DNA of 64,000 nucleotides from Eubacteriales bacterium (GCA_030533415.1 JAUNJE010000001.1:1-64000); one strand, 5' to 3'. Positions 9,173 to 17,447 are shown, counted from the stretch's first letter. The notes: generated by a model not told the origin, from the sequence alone. A program made the numbers and translations.

Positions 9173-9715
9173 TTAAAAGAATTTCCTTGCGAGCGCACGA
9201 GCCTGTTCCTCACCATTGGTGCTCTTGATCTCACCCACATCGTAAACTTTCGGGATCAGAACTTCTCCTACAATTTCCGCCTTCATCAGCGCCATAGTCT
9301 TTTCAAAAGAGAGGCGGATACCATCAAAGGTTTCCACGGTTTCTTCTTCGCAGCAGCTCAGAAGAGCAGCTTTCTTGCCGGAGAAATCATTCCCTGCAGC
9401 ATACAGAGAAAACCAGCGGTCAATGACAGCTTTAATCTGCGCAGGGAAAGTATACCAGTAAACCGGGCTTGCAATCACGATGCCGTCGGCATCACGGAGG
9501 GCTTCCGCTACTTTTTCAAAATCATCATGGAATACACAGACACCCTTTGTCATACAGCCATAGCAGCTGCGGCATCCGCCAATCTGCATATTTGTTACAT
9601 CGTACTCTGTGACGGAAGCACCGGCCTTTTTTGCTTTCTCCGCGAAGGCAGCGGCCAGCGTGTTGGAATTGCCGTTTTTGCGGGGACTTGCTTTCAAAAT
9701 AACAATTTTACTCAT
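9173..9715 (-). CDS. NAD(P)H-dependent FMN reductase/flavodoxin-family protein
   Basis: A 180-residue flavoprotein with the FMN-phosphate loop SPRKNGNSNTL near residue 10, the CRSCYGCMTKGVC cysteine cluster around residue 48, and the SPVYWYTFPAQIKAVIDRW motif of the NADPH-dependent FMN reductase fold. It likely reduces quinones, nitro compounds or metals in the cytosol. ATG 9715 is chosen for its GGGAGGATAAGAAG site; an upstream in-frame start lies in the promoter region. It is transcribed divergently from an HxlR-type regulator, the classic pairing for redox- or electrophile-responsive flavoproteins. It is a passenger inside the phage tail operon. Confidence 0.85.
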   Translation of the reverse strand: MSKIVILKASPRKNGNSNTLAAAFAEKAKKAGASVTEYDVTNMQIGGCRSCYGCMTKGVCVFHDDFEKVAEALRDADGIVIASPVYWYTFPAQIKAVIDRWFSLYAAGNDFSGKKAALLSCCEEETVETFDGIRLSFEKTMALMKAEIVGEVLIPKVYDVGEIKSTNGEEQARALARKFF

Positions 9716-9776
9716 CTTCTTATCCTCCCGTTGAAGTCTGATACCATTATGTGATAGAATGGAGCAAAAGTAAAGT

Positions 9777-9790
9777 ACGCACATTTGCGT
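9777..9790. promoter_or_regulatory. Palindromic operator candidate in the divergent intergenic region
   Basis: ACGCACATTTGCGT has perfect 5-base arms (ACGCA/TGCGT). It lies in the 107-base gap between the flavoprotein and the HxlR gene, where an HxlR dimer would be expected to bind and control both promoters. Assignment is by position. Confidence 0.45.
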
Positions 9791-9822
9791 TAGATACTAA
9801 CCTTCAGGAGAGTGCAAATGCT

Positions 9823-10191
9823 ATGAACAATTCGTCAAAAGAGCTCGGCTGTTGCCTGACGGGCGTGGAGCTTCAGGATACAGGATTTGGCTATACGCTG
9901 TCCCTCATCGAGGGAAAATACAAGATGATCATAATGTATTGGCTGGCAGAGTACAAACCTGTTATGCGCTATAATGAACTGAAACGGAGCCTTGGGAATA
10001 TCTCACACAAGACTTTGAGCAACACGCTAAAGGAAATGGAAGCAGACCGTCTGATCATTCGGAAGGAATATCCGCAGATCCCGCCAAAAGTGGAATACAG
10101 CCTTTCGGAACGCGGTAAGTCGCTGATTCCTGTTTTGGATGCCATGTGCGAATGGGGCGGAGCACACCGGGACGATCTGCCTGCGAAATAA
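9823..10191 (+). CDS. HxlR-family winged-helix transcriptional regulator
   Basis: A 122-residue protein with the HxlR core: YTLSLIEGKYKMIIMYWL (helix 1), RYNELKRSLGNISHKTLSNTLKEMEADRLIIRKEYPQIPPKVEYSLSERG (helix-turn-helix and wing). Such regulators sense thiol or electrophile stress, often through cysteine; Cys residues lie near the N-terminus (GCCLTG). The chosen ATG 9823 has AGGAGAG eleven bases upstream and begins the conserved region. It reads opposite to the surrounding phage genes and is divergent from the flavoprotein it probably regulates. Confidence 0.85.
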   Translation: MNNSSKELGCCLTGVELQDTGFGYTLSLIEGKYKMIIMYWLAEYKPVMRYNELKRSLGNISHKTLSNTLKEMEADRLIIRKEYPQIPPKVEYSLSERGKSLIPVLDAMCEWGGAHRDDLPAK

Positions 10192-10241
10192 GAAGAAAAT
10201 TCAACTTATAATTTTCTCTGCTTAATACGAGTGAGAACGCA

Positions 10242-10973
10242 TTACAGACAGCACCACCTCGGAATGACTTCAATCCTCGTCACATCACCCACACAGGCGA
10301 TAGTAGATGTGCCAGACTGCAATGTCGGAAATCCATCTCCCGTGACCGTATCGTTCTTTAGAACCGTGTCCTTAAAGCAGTTCATTAGCTCACTGTCGAT
10401 TTCGATATATTCGTCCACGCCAGAAATCGTCCATGAATTTGTGCTGCCGCCGGACGAGACATTGAGTGTAACCGCACCGCTGCCGTATAGCTTGATGTAC
10501 GGTCGGCTCTCAAAGGCAGTCGGGTTGATGACGGTCAGCGTGGAATCATCTGCCGCCACTGTCTGCTGTCCCGAAAAGCTGTATTTATACGGCTTGCAGT
10601 TGAAGGTCACGGTAAAGCTGCCAACCTTATTCAGCTGCTCCTCAATATCCAGACTGCCGGAAATGACGCCATAGCGAAAATACGCCGTATCGTAGCAGTC
10701 GGTAAACTCGTGGTATCTGTCCGGCTCGGAATACAGCCAGTCCTTGATGTCCCGCAGGACGGTGGCAAGGGCGGCGGTATTCTTCCGAGCGAGGAACACC
10801 GTGTAAATGACCTTGATGTTGGAAAATCGGCGGTTCGGGTTAATGATGTCGCCGCTCCTGCCGGGAACGGAGATAAACTCCGCATCGTATTCCGGTGCAG
10901 AGAACACATTCTTACTCTGTATATGCAGGCCAAAGTCAGCGGAGCTGCGGCCGTTGTAAGTGAAAGATGTCAT
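10242..10973 (-). CDS. Distal tail protein (Dit)
   Basis: A 243-residue protein resembling the SPP1 gp19.1/Dit family: N-terminal FTYNGRSSADFGLHIQSKNVFSAPEYDAEFISVPGRSGDI, then YRLA-type repeats and a C-terminal galectin-like half (ESRPYIKLYGSGAVTLNVSSGGSTNSWTISG). Dit hexamers cap the tail tube and anchor the baseplate. It overlaps the tape measure stop by four bases, showing translational coupling. Downstream it is followed not by Tal but by the convergent HxlR gene, so the usual Dit-Tal adjacency is broken. Confidence 0.85.
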   Translation of the reverse strand: MTSFTYNGRSSADFGLHIQSKNVFSAPEYDAEFISVPGRSGDIINPNRRFSNIKVIYTVFLARKNTAALATVLRDIKDWLYSEPDRYHEFTDCYDTAYFRYGVISGSLDIEEQLNKVGSFTVTFNCKPYKYSFSGQQTVAADDSTLTVINPTAFESRPYIKLYGSGAVTLNVSSGGSTNSWTISGVDEYIEIDSELMNCFKDTVLKNDTVTGDGFPTLQSGTSTIACVGDVTRIEVIPRWCCL

Positions 10974-13576
10974 GCGAATACCACTCCCTTCCGCTGGGCG
11001 AACTGACTCGCCGTTTCCATGACTTCATTGGTAAGCTGGCGGATGTCCTCGCTGCTGTAATTGTTGAAGTTCGTAATGTTCAGGGCAATGGTGAAAGCAG
11101 ATGCCGCCTTGCCGAGAACACCGCTTGCAGCAGAGCGAACGGTTGCGTCAGCGTCCAGATTAAAGCTGCTGGGAACAGCCGTCTGCATATCGTCGGCAAG
11201 GCTGTCCATAACGCCCATAATTCCTTCATTCAGGCTTTGTGCGGCATTCACCGCCACCTTTGCGGATTCATCGATGCCGTTGGCAAGACCCTGTGTCAGC
11301 ATATCTCCGATCCAAGCCATCTCTTTCGAGGGTGAATGGATGCCGAAGAAGCCCTTAATTTTACTCATAAGGTTGGAACAGAAGCCGCTGACCTTGCTCC
11401 ACAGCCAGGATGCCGCATCGCTGATGCCGATCCAGATGCCCTTGATGAGATTCAAGCCGATGCTTGCCATCTGGGAAACGCCGCTGGCAAAGCCCTTCAC
11501 GATGGCTGCAATGATCTGCGGCACGGCTTTTACAATCTCCACAATGATGGTGGGCAGATTCTTGATCAGCGCCACGAAAAGCTGCACACCGGCAAGAATG
11601 ATCTTATCGATGTTCCCAATGAGGGCGTTGACGATGCCGGAAATGATCTGCGGTATCGCCTGCACGATGGTGGATATGATTTGCGGCAGAGCTTGAATCA
11701 AGGCAATCAGCAGGTCGATGCCTGCCTGAATGATTTGCGGTATGGCGTTCAGCACAGCCGTTATGATGCCGTCAATGATTTGAGGGATAGCTGCAACAAT
11801 GGCAGTAATGATTTGTGGCAGGGCCGTAATAAGCGAGGTCAGAAGCTGTATGCCTGCGTCAATAATCTGCGGAATGGACTCAACGATAAAATCCACGATT
11901 GCCGAGATAATATCCGGCAGAGCCGCAATCAGCACAGGCAGTGCGTCCAGCAGCCCCTGCGCAAGTCCGGTAATAAGCTGCAAAGCTGCGTCCAGCAGCA
12001 TGGGCAGATTGTCCACCAGTCCCTGCACGATGGTTACGATAGCTTCAACCGCTGCCGGAATCAAGGTGGGCAAAGCGTCCGCAATGCCCTGTACCAATGT
12101 CGCCACCAGCTGAATCGCCGCTTCAATGAGAAGCGGCAGATTTTCTATCAGGGCATTGACGATGGTCATGACCGCCTGCACCGCCGCCGGGATAAGGCTT
12201 GGCAGCAGGTTCAGAATAGTGGTCAGCACCTCGGTGAACAGGCTGACCACGGTTTCGAGGATGGTAGGCAGAAGTTCTCCCACAGTGGTAATGAGAGCGT
12301 TGAGCGCCGTCGGCAGTGCCGCGATGATGTTTTCAATGACGGGTGTAATGTTCGTCAGCACATCCTGAAAGGCATCCACCACATTTCCGCACAGCATACC
12401 AATATCCGCATTGGCGTCACCAAAGCCCACAATGAGGTTCTGGATCGCCGCCTGCATGGAGTTGATGGAGCCGGAGATGGTGTGTTCCGCTTCCTTTGCG
12501 GTCGTGCCGGTGATATCCATGCTCGTCTGAATGACATGGATAGCGTCCACCACATCGGCGTAGGAGGAGATATCGTACTCAATGCCGGAGATAGCCTGGG
12601 CATCGGCGAGGAGGCGTTCCATTTCTTCCTTCGTGCCGCCGTATCCCAGCTTGAGGTTGTCCAGCATCGTATAGTTCTGCTTGGCAAAGCCCTGATAGGC
12701 GTTCTGTATTGACGCCATGTCGGTACCCATCTTGTTGGCATTGTCGGACATGTCCGTGATGGCCATGTCGGCATACTTTACGGCTTTTTCGGTATCGCCG
12801 CCGAGGGACTGGATCAGGCTGGCGGAAAAGCCCGTAACCGTCTCCATGTAGTCGTTTGCCGACATCCCTGCCGTCTTATATGCGTTGGCGGCATAGCTCT
12901 GAAGCTCCTGGGAGGAGTCCTTAAACAGAGTATCCACGCCGCCGACCAGCTGTTCATAATCGGCATAGGCTTCAACGACCTCTTTGCCGAGCTTCACGGC
13001 AGCGGCGCCAGCGGCCACCACGACAGCGCCCATTGCCGCACCGACCGTTTTCAGGACGGTGCCGAGACCCTTGAATTTGCTCTCGGATTTTTCGGCAGCG
13101 TCTCCGGCTTCGTCGATCTCATCGCCCATATCGTCCGCGCTGTCGGTAACATCGTCCATTTCGGAATCCATGTCCTCAAGGGCGTCACCGGCGCGGCCGT
13201 AGTTGGAGTTAGCCTCCTCCAAAGCGGCGTTGTTGTCGCTGAGTTCACGCTCCATGTCATTGAGCGCAGCCTCGGCATTGTTCAGCTGTATCTGCCAGTT
13301 CTGCGTCCTGCGGTCAGTCTCCCCAAAGGAATCCGACGCATTCTGGAGGGCGGCACGGAGCGTTTCGATTTTGCTTTTCTGTGCTTCGATCTCTTTATTC
13401 AGCACAGAGTTCCGGGCGGACAGAGCCTGCACGGATTTATCGTTCTTGTCAAACTGCGAGGATACCAGCTTCATTTCAGAACCCAACACCTTGAATGACT
13501 GATTGATCTCGGAGAGGGCTTTCTTGAATTCCTTTTCGCCCTCAAGACCGATTTTCAGTCCGAAACTGTCTGCCAT
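10970..13576 (-). CDS. Phage tail tape measure protein
   Basis: An 868-residue protein beginning with a coiled-coil region (residues 1-170, Lys/Glu/Gln-rich; ALEDMDSEMDDVTDSADDMGDEIDEAGDA), followed by hydrophobic helices (GLGTVLKTVGAAMGAVVVAAGAAAVKLG) and a TP901-type core (YEQLVGGVDTLF...GTDMASIQNAYQGFAKQNYTMLDNLKLGYGG). A long array of 44-residue hydrophobic repeats follows, then SPSKEMAWIGDMLTQGLANGI near the end. Tape measures set tail length at about 1.5 angstrom per residue, suggesting a tail near 130 nm. ATG 13576 follows AAGGAGGTGACGGTAC. A DUF4143 ATPase separates it from the tail chaperone gene. Confidence 0.92.
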   Translation of the reverse strand: MADSFGLKIGLEGEKEFKKALSEINQSFKVLGSEMKLVSSQFDKNDKSVQALSARNSVLNKEIEAQKSKIETLRAALQNASDSFGETDRRTQNWQIQLNNAEAALNDMERELSDNNAALEEANSNYGRAGDALEDMDSEMDDVTDSADDMGDEIDEAGDAAEKSESKFKGLGTVLKTVGAAMGAVVVAAGAAAVKLGKEVVEAYADYEQLVGGVDTLFKDSSQELQSYAANAYKTAGMSANDYMETVTGFSASLIQSLGGDTEKAVKYADMAITDMSDNANKMGTDMASIQNAYQGFAKQNYTMLDNLKLGYGGTKEEMERLLADAQAISGIEYDISSYADVVDAIHVIQTSMDITGTTAKEAEHTISGSINSMQAAIQNLIVGFGDANADIGMLCGNVVDAFQDVLTNITPVIENIIAALPTALNALITTVGELLPTILETVVSLFTEVLTTILNLLPSLIPAAVQAVMTIVNALIENLPLLIEAAIQLVATLVQGIADALPTLIPAAVEAIVTIVQGLVDNLPMLLDAALQLITGLAQGLLDALPVLIAALPDIISAIVDFIVESIPQIIDAGIQLLTSLITALPQIITAIVAAIPQIIDGIITAVLNAIPQIIQAGIDLLIALIQALPQIISTIVQAIPQIISGIVNALIGNIDKIILAGVQLFVALIKNLPTIIVEIVKAVPQIIAAIVKGFASGVSQMASIGLNLIKGIWIGISDAASWLWSKVSGFCSNLMSKIKGFFGIHSPSKEMAWIGDMLTQGLANGIDESAKVAVNAAQSLNEGIMGVMDSLADDMQTAVPSSFNLDADATVRSAASGVLGKAASAFTIALNITNFNNYSSEDIRQLTNEVMETASQFAQRKGVVFA
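11530..12140 (-). repeat. 44-codon repeats in the tape measure gene
   Basis: Five diverged copies about 132 bp apart encode helices starting LPLLIEAAIQLV, LPMLLDAALQLI, IPQIIDAGIQLL, IPQIIQAGIDLL and IDKIILAGVQLF. The exact 44-residue spacing suggests growth by unit duplication. Confidence 0.8.
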
Positions 13577-13600
13577 GTACCGTCACCTCCTTGTAGCTGG

Positions 13601-13669
13601 CATGAAAAAAGCACCATTTCACCGAGAAGTTGGGACAAATCCGCCCTAAGTTCTCGATGAGAGTGTGCT
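13601..13669 (-). terminator. Large hairpin with T6 upstream of the tape measure gene
   Basis: Minus strand: AAGCAC...GTGCTTTTTT outer arms, with inner ATCGAGAA / TTCTCGGT pairing. It ends about 20 bases before the tape measure ribosome binding site. Confidence 0.55.
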
Positions 13670-13678
13670 TGATGGTAT

Positions 13679-13709
13679 GAAAAAGGAGCGACCCCGAAAG
13701 GTCACTCCT
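13679..13709 (-). terminator. Terminator after the DUF4143 ATPase gene
   Basis: Minus strand: GGAGTGACC-TTTC-GGGGTCGCTCC followed by TTTTTC, about 23 bases downstream of the ATPase stop at 13732. Confidence 0.75.
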
Positions 13710-13731
13710 CGTAGATATATGAGTTATTTTG

Positions 13732-15006
13732 TCAGAACAATTCTACCCGGCCAAGCAGCAGGTCGATCAGGTTGCAGTGGAAGATGCCGTTGTTGTCATA
13801 AAAGTTGTGCGGCACATCCATGCGGACAATGATCTTTTTGAAGAAATCCTTTGTAAGCATCAGAGATGCCAGCTCGGAGGATTCTTTTTTATCGGTATCC
13901 ATGCGGAAAGCGGACTGAATATAGATTTTTTTATCCGCATCGTTTACCACAAAGTCAATCTCTTTCTGAACCTTGCTGTCGCCTGTGCGGTCACAAACCA
14001 CACCGACATCAACACAGTACCCGCGCCGCAGAAGTTCGTTGTAGATGATGTTTTCCATGATATGACCTGGATCGTACTGGCGGTAATTCAGCCGTGCGTT
14101 CCGAAGCCCGATATCCGTATAGTAGTATTTGTTCGGATACTTGAAGTAGGTCTTTCCTTTGACGTCATATCGCTTTGCCATTGAAATGAGGAAGGAGTCG
14201 ATAACATACTGCACATAGTTTGAAATCATAGCAGGATTGATTTTCTCGTTCTTCATGGACGCGATGGCATTTGCGATATTGGTCGGATTTGTAAGCGAAC
14301 TGATCTGCGAAGCAAGAAAGTCCAGAATATCATTCAGAACATCCTCGCGCTCGATGCCGTTTCGCTCCACGATATCCTTGACATACAGTTCGCTGTAGAG
14401 GGAGGTCAGATAATCCTTTTTATCCTTGTCATCCTCCAGTGCTAAAAGTCTCGGCATACCGCCGTAGAGCATATAGGTATCCAGTGCTTTTCGCTCGTCA
14501 CCACCCACGGCAGAATAGAACTCCGCAAATGACAGCGGGAACACATAAATCTGCGTAGCGCGACCGCGGAACTCTGTAGCAATGTCTTTTGACAGCCCTT
14601 TGGAGTTGCTGCCGGTGACATAAACATCAAGGTTTTTGTATGCCTTGAGTTCGTTCAGCATATCGTAGATGGTAACCTCGATACCGCCGTTTTCCTTGTC
14701 CACCACTTTTGTGGTAAGCTGCACCTCATCAATGAACAGATAGAATTTTTCATCCTTCCTGTCCCGGACGGTGCTTTCTACATATTCGCACAAAGTAATC
14801 GGATTTCTGAACTTATAGTACCGCCGCTGATCCAGTTCGATTTTCAAAATATGATCTTCCGAAACGTTCTGCGAAAGAAGATACTCGAAAAACAGATCGA
14901 AAAGCAGCACGGACTTGCCGCATCTGCGTATGCCTGTGATGACTTTTATCTCGCCGTTCCACATACTGTGGATCAGTCGGTTCATATAGGAATCTCGTTT
15001 AACCAT
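13732..15006 (-). CDS. AAA_14/DUF4143-family ATPase
   Basis: A 424-residue P-loop ATPase with Walker A GIRRCGKS (about residue 27), Walker B FYLFIDEVQ, sensor-like VYVTGSNSKGL, and the DUF4143 C-terminal region (YYYTDIGLRNARLNYRQ...GHIMENIIYNELLRRGY, EIDFVVNDADKKIYIQ). The ExD/xxQ pattern in that C-terminal part recalls a nuclease-like fold. Function is unknown; members are common in anaerobes and often mobile. Start ATG 15006 is preferred over GTG 15015 because of GAGGTGAAATGT spacing. It has its own terminator and a flanking inverted repeat, and is inserted between chaperone and tape measure genes, so it is a passenger. Confidence 0.85.
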   Translation of the reverse strand: MVKRDSYMNRLIHSMWNGEIKVITGIRRCGKSVLLFDLFFEYLLSQNVSEDHILKIELDQRRYYKFRNPITLCEYVESTVRDRKDEKFYLFIDEVQLTTKVVDKENGGIEVTIYDMLNELKAYKNLDVYVTGSNSKGLSKDIATEFRGRATQIYVFPLSFAEFYSAVGGDERKALDTYMLYGGMPRLLALEDDKDKKDYLTSLYSELYVKDIVERNGIEREDVLNDILDFLASQISSLTNPTNIANAIASMKNEKINPAMISNYVQYVIDSFLISMAKRYDVKGKTYFKYPNKYYYTDIGLRNARLNYRQYDPGHIMENIIYNELLRRGYCVDVGVVCDRTGDSKVQKEIDFVVNDADKKIYIQSAFRMDTDKKESSELASLMLTKDFFKKIIVRMDVPHNFYDNNGIFHCNLIDLLLGRVELF

Positions 15007-15008
15007 AC

Positions 15009-15142
15009 ATTTCACCTCGTACTTAGGACGAAGCCGTCCGAACTTCTATGTTAGTATACCACGGGTTTTGAAAAATATCAAGGTTCTACGAAAAAGTTCA
15101 CAAAGAAGTTGCGACGGAAACGGACTAAGTACGAGGTGAAAT
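15009..15142. repeat. 18-bp inverted repeat flanking the ATPase promoter region
   Basis: ATTTCACCTCGTACTTAG at 15009-15026 recurs as its exact reverse complement at 15125-15142. The left copy overlaps the ATPase ribosome binding site. The 98 bases between hold no gene. It may mark the edge of the inserted cassette or form a long hairpin. Confidence 0.8.
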
Positions 15143-15155
15143 TCTCCGACACGTC

Positions 15156-15724
15156 TCAGATCCCATAGGGGATAATTTCATCAATGGTCAAGTTCTGTTT
15201 CGGCTTGGAGATGCCGTTATACTGCCTGTGGCATTCCCACAAATCCATAAACAGACCAAACGGCATCAGCCAGAATTCATCCTGCTTAAGATGCATCTGG
15301 CAGACGCCGTAATAGAAAAGCCGGGTAAATAACTCTTCGTCACTTACCCGACCTGTGCGTTTTTTGAGTCCGGCTCACTTTCCACATTGCGCTTTGTGCC
15401 GCGATACATGGCTTCCATGATGGCGTCCTTGTATTCCGTCAGCTCCATAGGCGATGTAAGCAGCTCCACTTCGTCCGCAGTAAGCTCATCCTGCTTGTCT
15501 TCCGGGTGCTTGAGATTGTGCACCAGAATCGGCTGATTGCACAGGAGCGTGATGAGCCACACGATCTCATCCAGTGCCCTCTCGAAATTCTCGGATTTCA
15601 TGAGCTTGTCGCCCAGGTTTTCCAAGCCGCCGTAGCGGCCCGCGATTGCCTTGGTCGCTTTGGTGGTGAGGAGCATTTCATACTCCTTGCCGCCGATGGT
15701 CACAACTGCGCTTCTTTCATCCAT
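15156..15724 (-). CDS. Tail assembly chaperone, -1 frameshift fusion (gpGT-like)
   Basis: A -1 shift at A-AAA-AAC (15365-15359, in register with the short frame) enters an open frame that runs to TGA 15156-15158, giving a 189-residue fusion. The extension reads ...RTGRVSDEELFTRLFYYG, then ...EFWLMPFGLFMDLWECH and ends IDEIIPYGI. A conserved-looking hydrophobic start (ELFTRLFYYGV) and Trp-rich middle resemble the T domains of Gram-positive siphophages. Lambda-type phages make G and GT at a fixed ratio by this mechanism. The extension has no start codon of its own, so it would be missed by ordinary gene calling. Confidence 0.85.
15344..15724 (-). CDS. Tail assembly chaperone, short form (gpG-like)
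   Basis: A 126-residue protein (ATGGATGAAAG start, RBS GGAGGTAAGCTGTT) directly downstream of the major tail protein, the standard place for the lambda gpG analogue that coats the tape measure during tail assembly. Sequence features: SAVVTIGGKEYEMLLTTKATKAIAGRYGGL, then acidic helices. The 0-frame ends at 15344 just past an A-AAA-AAC slippery heptamer, so this is the short product of a frameshifting pair. Confidence 0.85.
   Translation of the reverse strand: MDERSAVVTIGGKEYEMLLTTKATKAIAGRYGGLENLGDKLMKSENFERALDEIVWLITLLCNQPILVHNLKHPEDKQDELTADEVELLTSPMELTEYKDAIMEAMYRGTKRNVESEPDSKNAQVG
15359..15365 (-). promoter_or_regulatory. Programmed -1 ribosomal slippery site A-AAA-AAC
   Basis: The heptamer is in the X-XXY-YYZ register relative to the gpG frame (tcA AAA AAC), five codons before the gpG stop. 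This is the canonical position for tail-chaperone frameshifting. Confidence 0.85.
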
Positions 15725-15738
15725 AACAGCTTACCTCC

Positions 15739-16332
15739 TTACGAATCGCTGCCGGTGTATTCCGGCTCATAGACATCCGTGTACCAGCCGCTGATTACAT
15801 CCGCAGGCACGCCGGTATCATCCTCGGACACCTCTGCTTTCCACGGGTGATTGCCCTTGCCGTCCACCTTGTTGCGGCGCATGACCGTGCCCTCGATGGA
15901 GGGCGTGGAGAACTCGATGCTCTCTCCCTTGGTGGTAAGGTTGGTAGCCGGGATGCCGAACTTGACTCTGTACAGCCAAAAGTAACGGTATTTGCCGTTT
16001 GCCTTCTTTGCGCGGAATCCCACCGCTACAGGATCGCCGCCGTCCTCGGATGCGGAAACCAGGACATTGTTGCTGTCGATGGCCGCGCCCGTGAGGTCTG
16101 CCGCCACAGCAAGCCCGATGTTGTCCACGCCGAGGGTAAGCGTTCCGCTCTGGAACTCCTTCACGACCTCGGCGGCTCCGTCGTCTGCGTACAGCGTAGC
16201 CTCGGCAAGCTCCACGGAAAGCTCCGCAGTCATTGCTTTGGCAAGGGACTGCGGCTTGCCGTAGGTCTCATCGCCGTTTGCATCCTCGGTAATTTTGGAA
16301 TAATACAGTTTATCCAGACCGATTGTCGCCAT
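15739..16332 (-). CDS. Major tail tube protein, phi13 family
   Basis: A 197-residue protein starting MATIGLDKLYYSKITEDANGDE, the usual opening of phi13-type major tail proteins, with AELSVELAEATLYADDGAAE and FRYFWLYRVKFGIP-like blocks that build the beta-sandwich tube subunit. Hexamer rings stack around the tape measure. RBS GGAGGAAGAATAA precedes ATG. It sits between the tail completion gene and the chaperone, the standard order. Confidence 0.9.
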   Translation of the reverse strand: MATIGLDKLYYSKITEDANGDETYGKPQSLAKAMTAELSVELAEATLYADDGAAEVVKEFQSGTLTLGVDNIGLAVAADLTGAAIDSNNVLVSASEDGGDPVAVGFRAKKANGKYRYFWLYRVKFGIPATNLTTKGESIEFSTPSIEGTVMRRNKVDGKGNHPWKAEVSEDDTGVPADVISGWYTDVYEPEYTGSDS

Positions 16333-16689
16333 TTATTCTTCCTCCAGTTCATAGATTTTCGCCACGTCAATGGCGTAGTGATGATAGCCGGTATCGTCCT
16401 CATGACCGATGTACCGTCTATCCGTAATCGTAAAATCTGCAGAGAGCAGTGCTTTGGACAGCTGCTCTTTCCGCTTCATATAGTTGCCCTTGGAAAACAT
16501 GGAGAGGCGTGCCTCCTGGGTTTCAAAGCCGGGCGCATTATCCGCATGAAGCTCGTAGCTGTCGGCGAGAGGGGTAACGACCACATACTCGTCCGGCGCG
16601 GCTTCCGAAAACACACCCGTTTCAATGGGAATATCCAAAGCGGAAACTGCCGTATTGATATCTGCAAGGATACTCATAAGGATACTCAT
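16333..16689 (-). CDS. Tail terminator/completion protein candidate
   Basis: A 118-residue protein whose ATG (16687-16689) overlaps the upstream stop as ATGA, indicating translational coupling. The N-terminal MSILADINTAVSALDIPIETGVF and the C-terminal FTITDRRYIGHEDDTGYHHYAIDVAKIYELEEE match the pattern of small siphophage tail-terminator proteins that cap the tail and join it to the head. The function is inferred from gene order (gp10, this gene, major tail protein) more than from a diagnostic motif. Confidence 0.7.
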   Translation of the reverse strand: MSILMSILADINTAVSALDIPIETGVFSEAAPDEYVVVTPLADSYELHADNAPGFETQEARLSMFSKGNYMKRKEQLSKALLSADFTITDRRYIGHEDDTGYHHYAIDVAKIYELEEE

Positions 16690-17117
16690 AGACCGTCCAC
16701 CTCCGATTCCAGCTTCACCTTCATTGCCTCGATGCACTCTTTCCGAGATGCCGTTTTTGCGGGCTTCAGAAATGGCTTTGCGGGCTGACCGTGCTTGCCG
16801 TATTCGAGAATGTTGGCAAGCTTGGCATTGCTGCCGCCGTCCGAGCGAGGCTCTGCAAAACCAACCTTGATGTCATGGTTGCCGTCACGGTTCAGCTTGG
16901 CGGGAGAAAGACCGAGAGAGCGTTCCAGCTCGCCTGTGCTGCGGGAGTCGTACTTTGTGCCGCTGCCCACCACTCCTGCGAGATTGCTCTTGACCTTGGC
17001 AAGCACTACCTCGCCGCCGGTTTCCAGAACACTCTCGGCAACAGCATCAAAATTGCTGCCCAGCTGAGAAATCTTCAAAAGAAAATCCTCCGGCATCTTA
17101 ATGTCTGCTTTAGCCAA
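16686..17117 (-). CDS. HK97 gp10-like head-tail joining protein
   Basis: A 143-residue basic protein with the family layout: N-terminal helix (DFLLKISQLGSNFDAVAESVLETGGEVVLAKVKSNL), a central TGELERSLGLSP segment, and the C-terminal LANILEYGKHGQPAKPFLKPA...ECIEAMKVKLESEV. A TTG start (17117) is supported by GGAGGTGCCGACCA at proper spacing; no ATG or GTG lies nearby in frame. It takes part in the head-tail interface and overlaps both neighbours by a few bases. Confidence 0.85.
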   Translation of the reverse strand: MAKADIKMPEDFLLKISQLGSNFDAVAESVLETGGEVVLAKVKSNLAGVVGSGTKYDSRSTGELERSLGLSPAKLNRDGNHDIKVGFAEPRSDGGSNAKLANILEYGKHGQPAKPFLKPAKTASRKECIEAMKVKLESEVDGL

Positions 17118-17445
17118 TGGTCGGCACCTCCTTTTTTGTCAGCACCTCAATGTACATCCCACGGCCTTTCACATTTTCGACAGAGGTGATATTAAATCGC
17201 TCTCCGTCACAGACGAGAATATGGTCTGTGGTTATATCAAGGTCAGGTATACAGCGAAAACGGAACAAATCCGTAGCTTCGCTGAATGCGGCGAGGTTTG
17301 CCCACCGCTTGCTGCCGTGTCTGCCTTCACGGTACACACGGACGGAAGCGAGGACTTCATCCTGCGTTGTGGCGAAGCCCTCACTGTCCTTGACCTGCTT
17401 CGTTTTTACGATGTCGGCAAAGCCGTTCATTTTTCCGTAGGACAT
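17110..17445 (-). CDS. Phage head-tail adaptor (head closure) protein
   Basis: A 111-residue protein with the SPP1 gp16/PF05521-like pattern: MNGFADIVKTKQVKDSEGFATTQDEVLASVRVYREGRHGSKRWANLAAFSEATDLFRFR and DHILVCDGERFNITSVENVKGRGMYIEVLTKK. It forms the ring that closes the connector after DNA packaging. ATG 17445 has GGAAGG seven bases upstream; GTG 17451 is the alternative. It overlaps both neighbouring genes by a few bases. Confidence 0.85.
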   Translation of the reverse strand: MSYGKMNGFADIVKTKQVKDSEGFATTQDEVLASVRVYREGRHGSKRWANLAAFSEATDLFRFRCIPDLDITTDHILVCDGERFNITSVENVKGRGMYIEVLTKKEVPTIG

Positions 17446-17447
17446 AA

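Noticed and set aside
11336..12712. 458-codon plus-strand frame opposite the tape measure gene
   Set aside because: It is the antisense shadow of the hydrophobic repeats; no ribosome binding site and skewed His/Asp/Gln composition.
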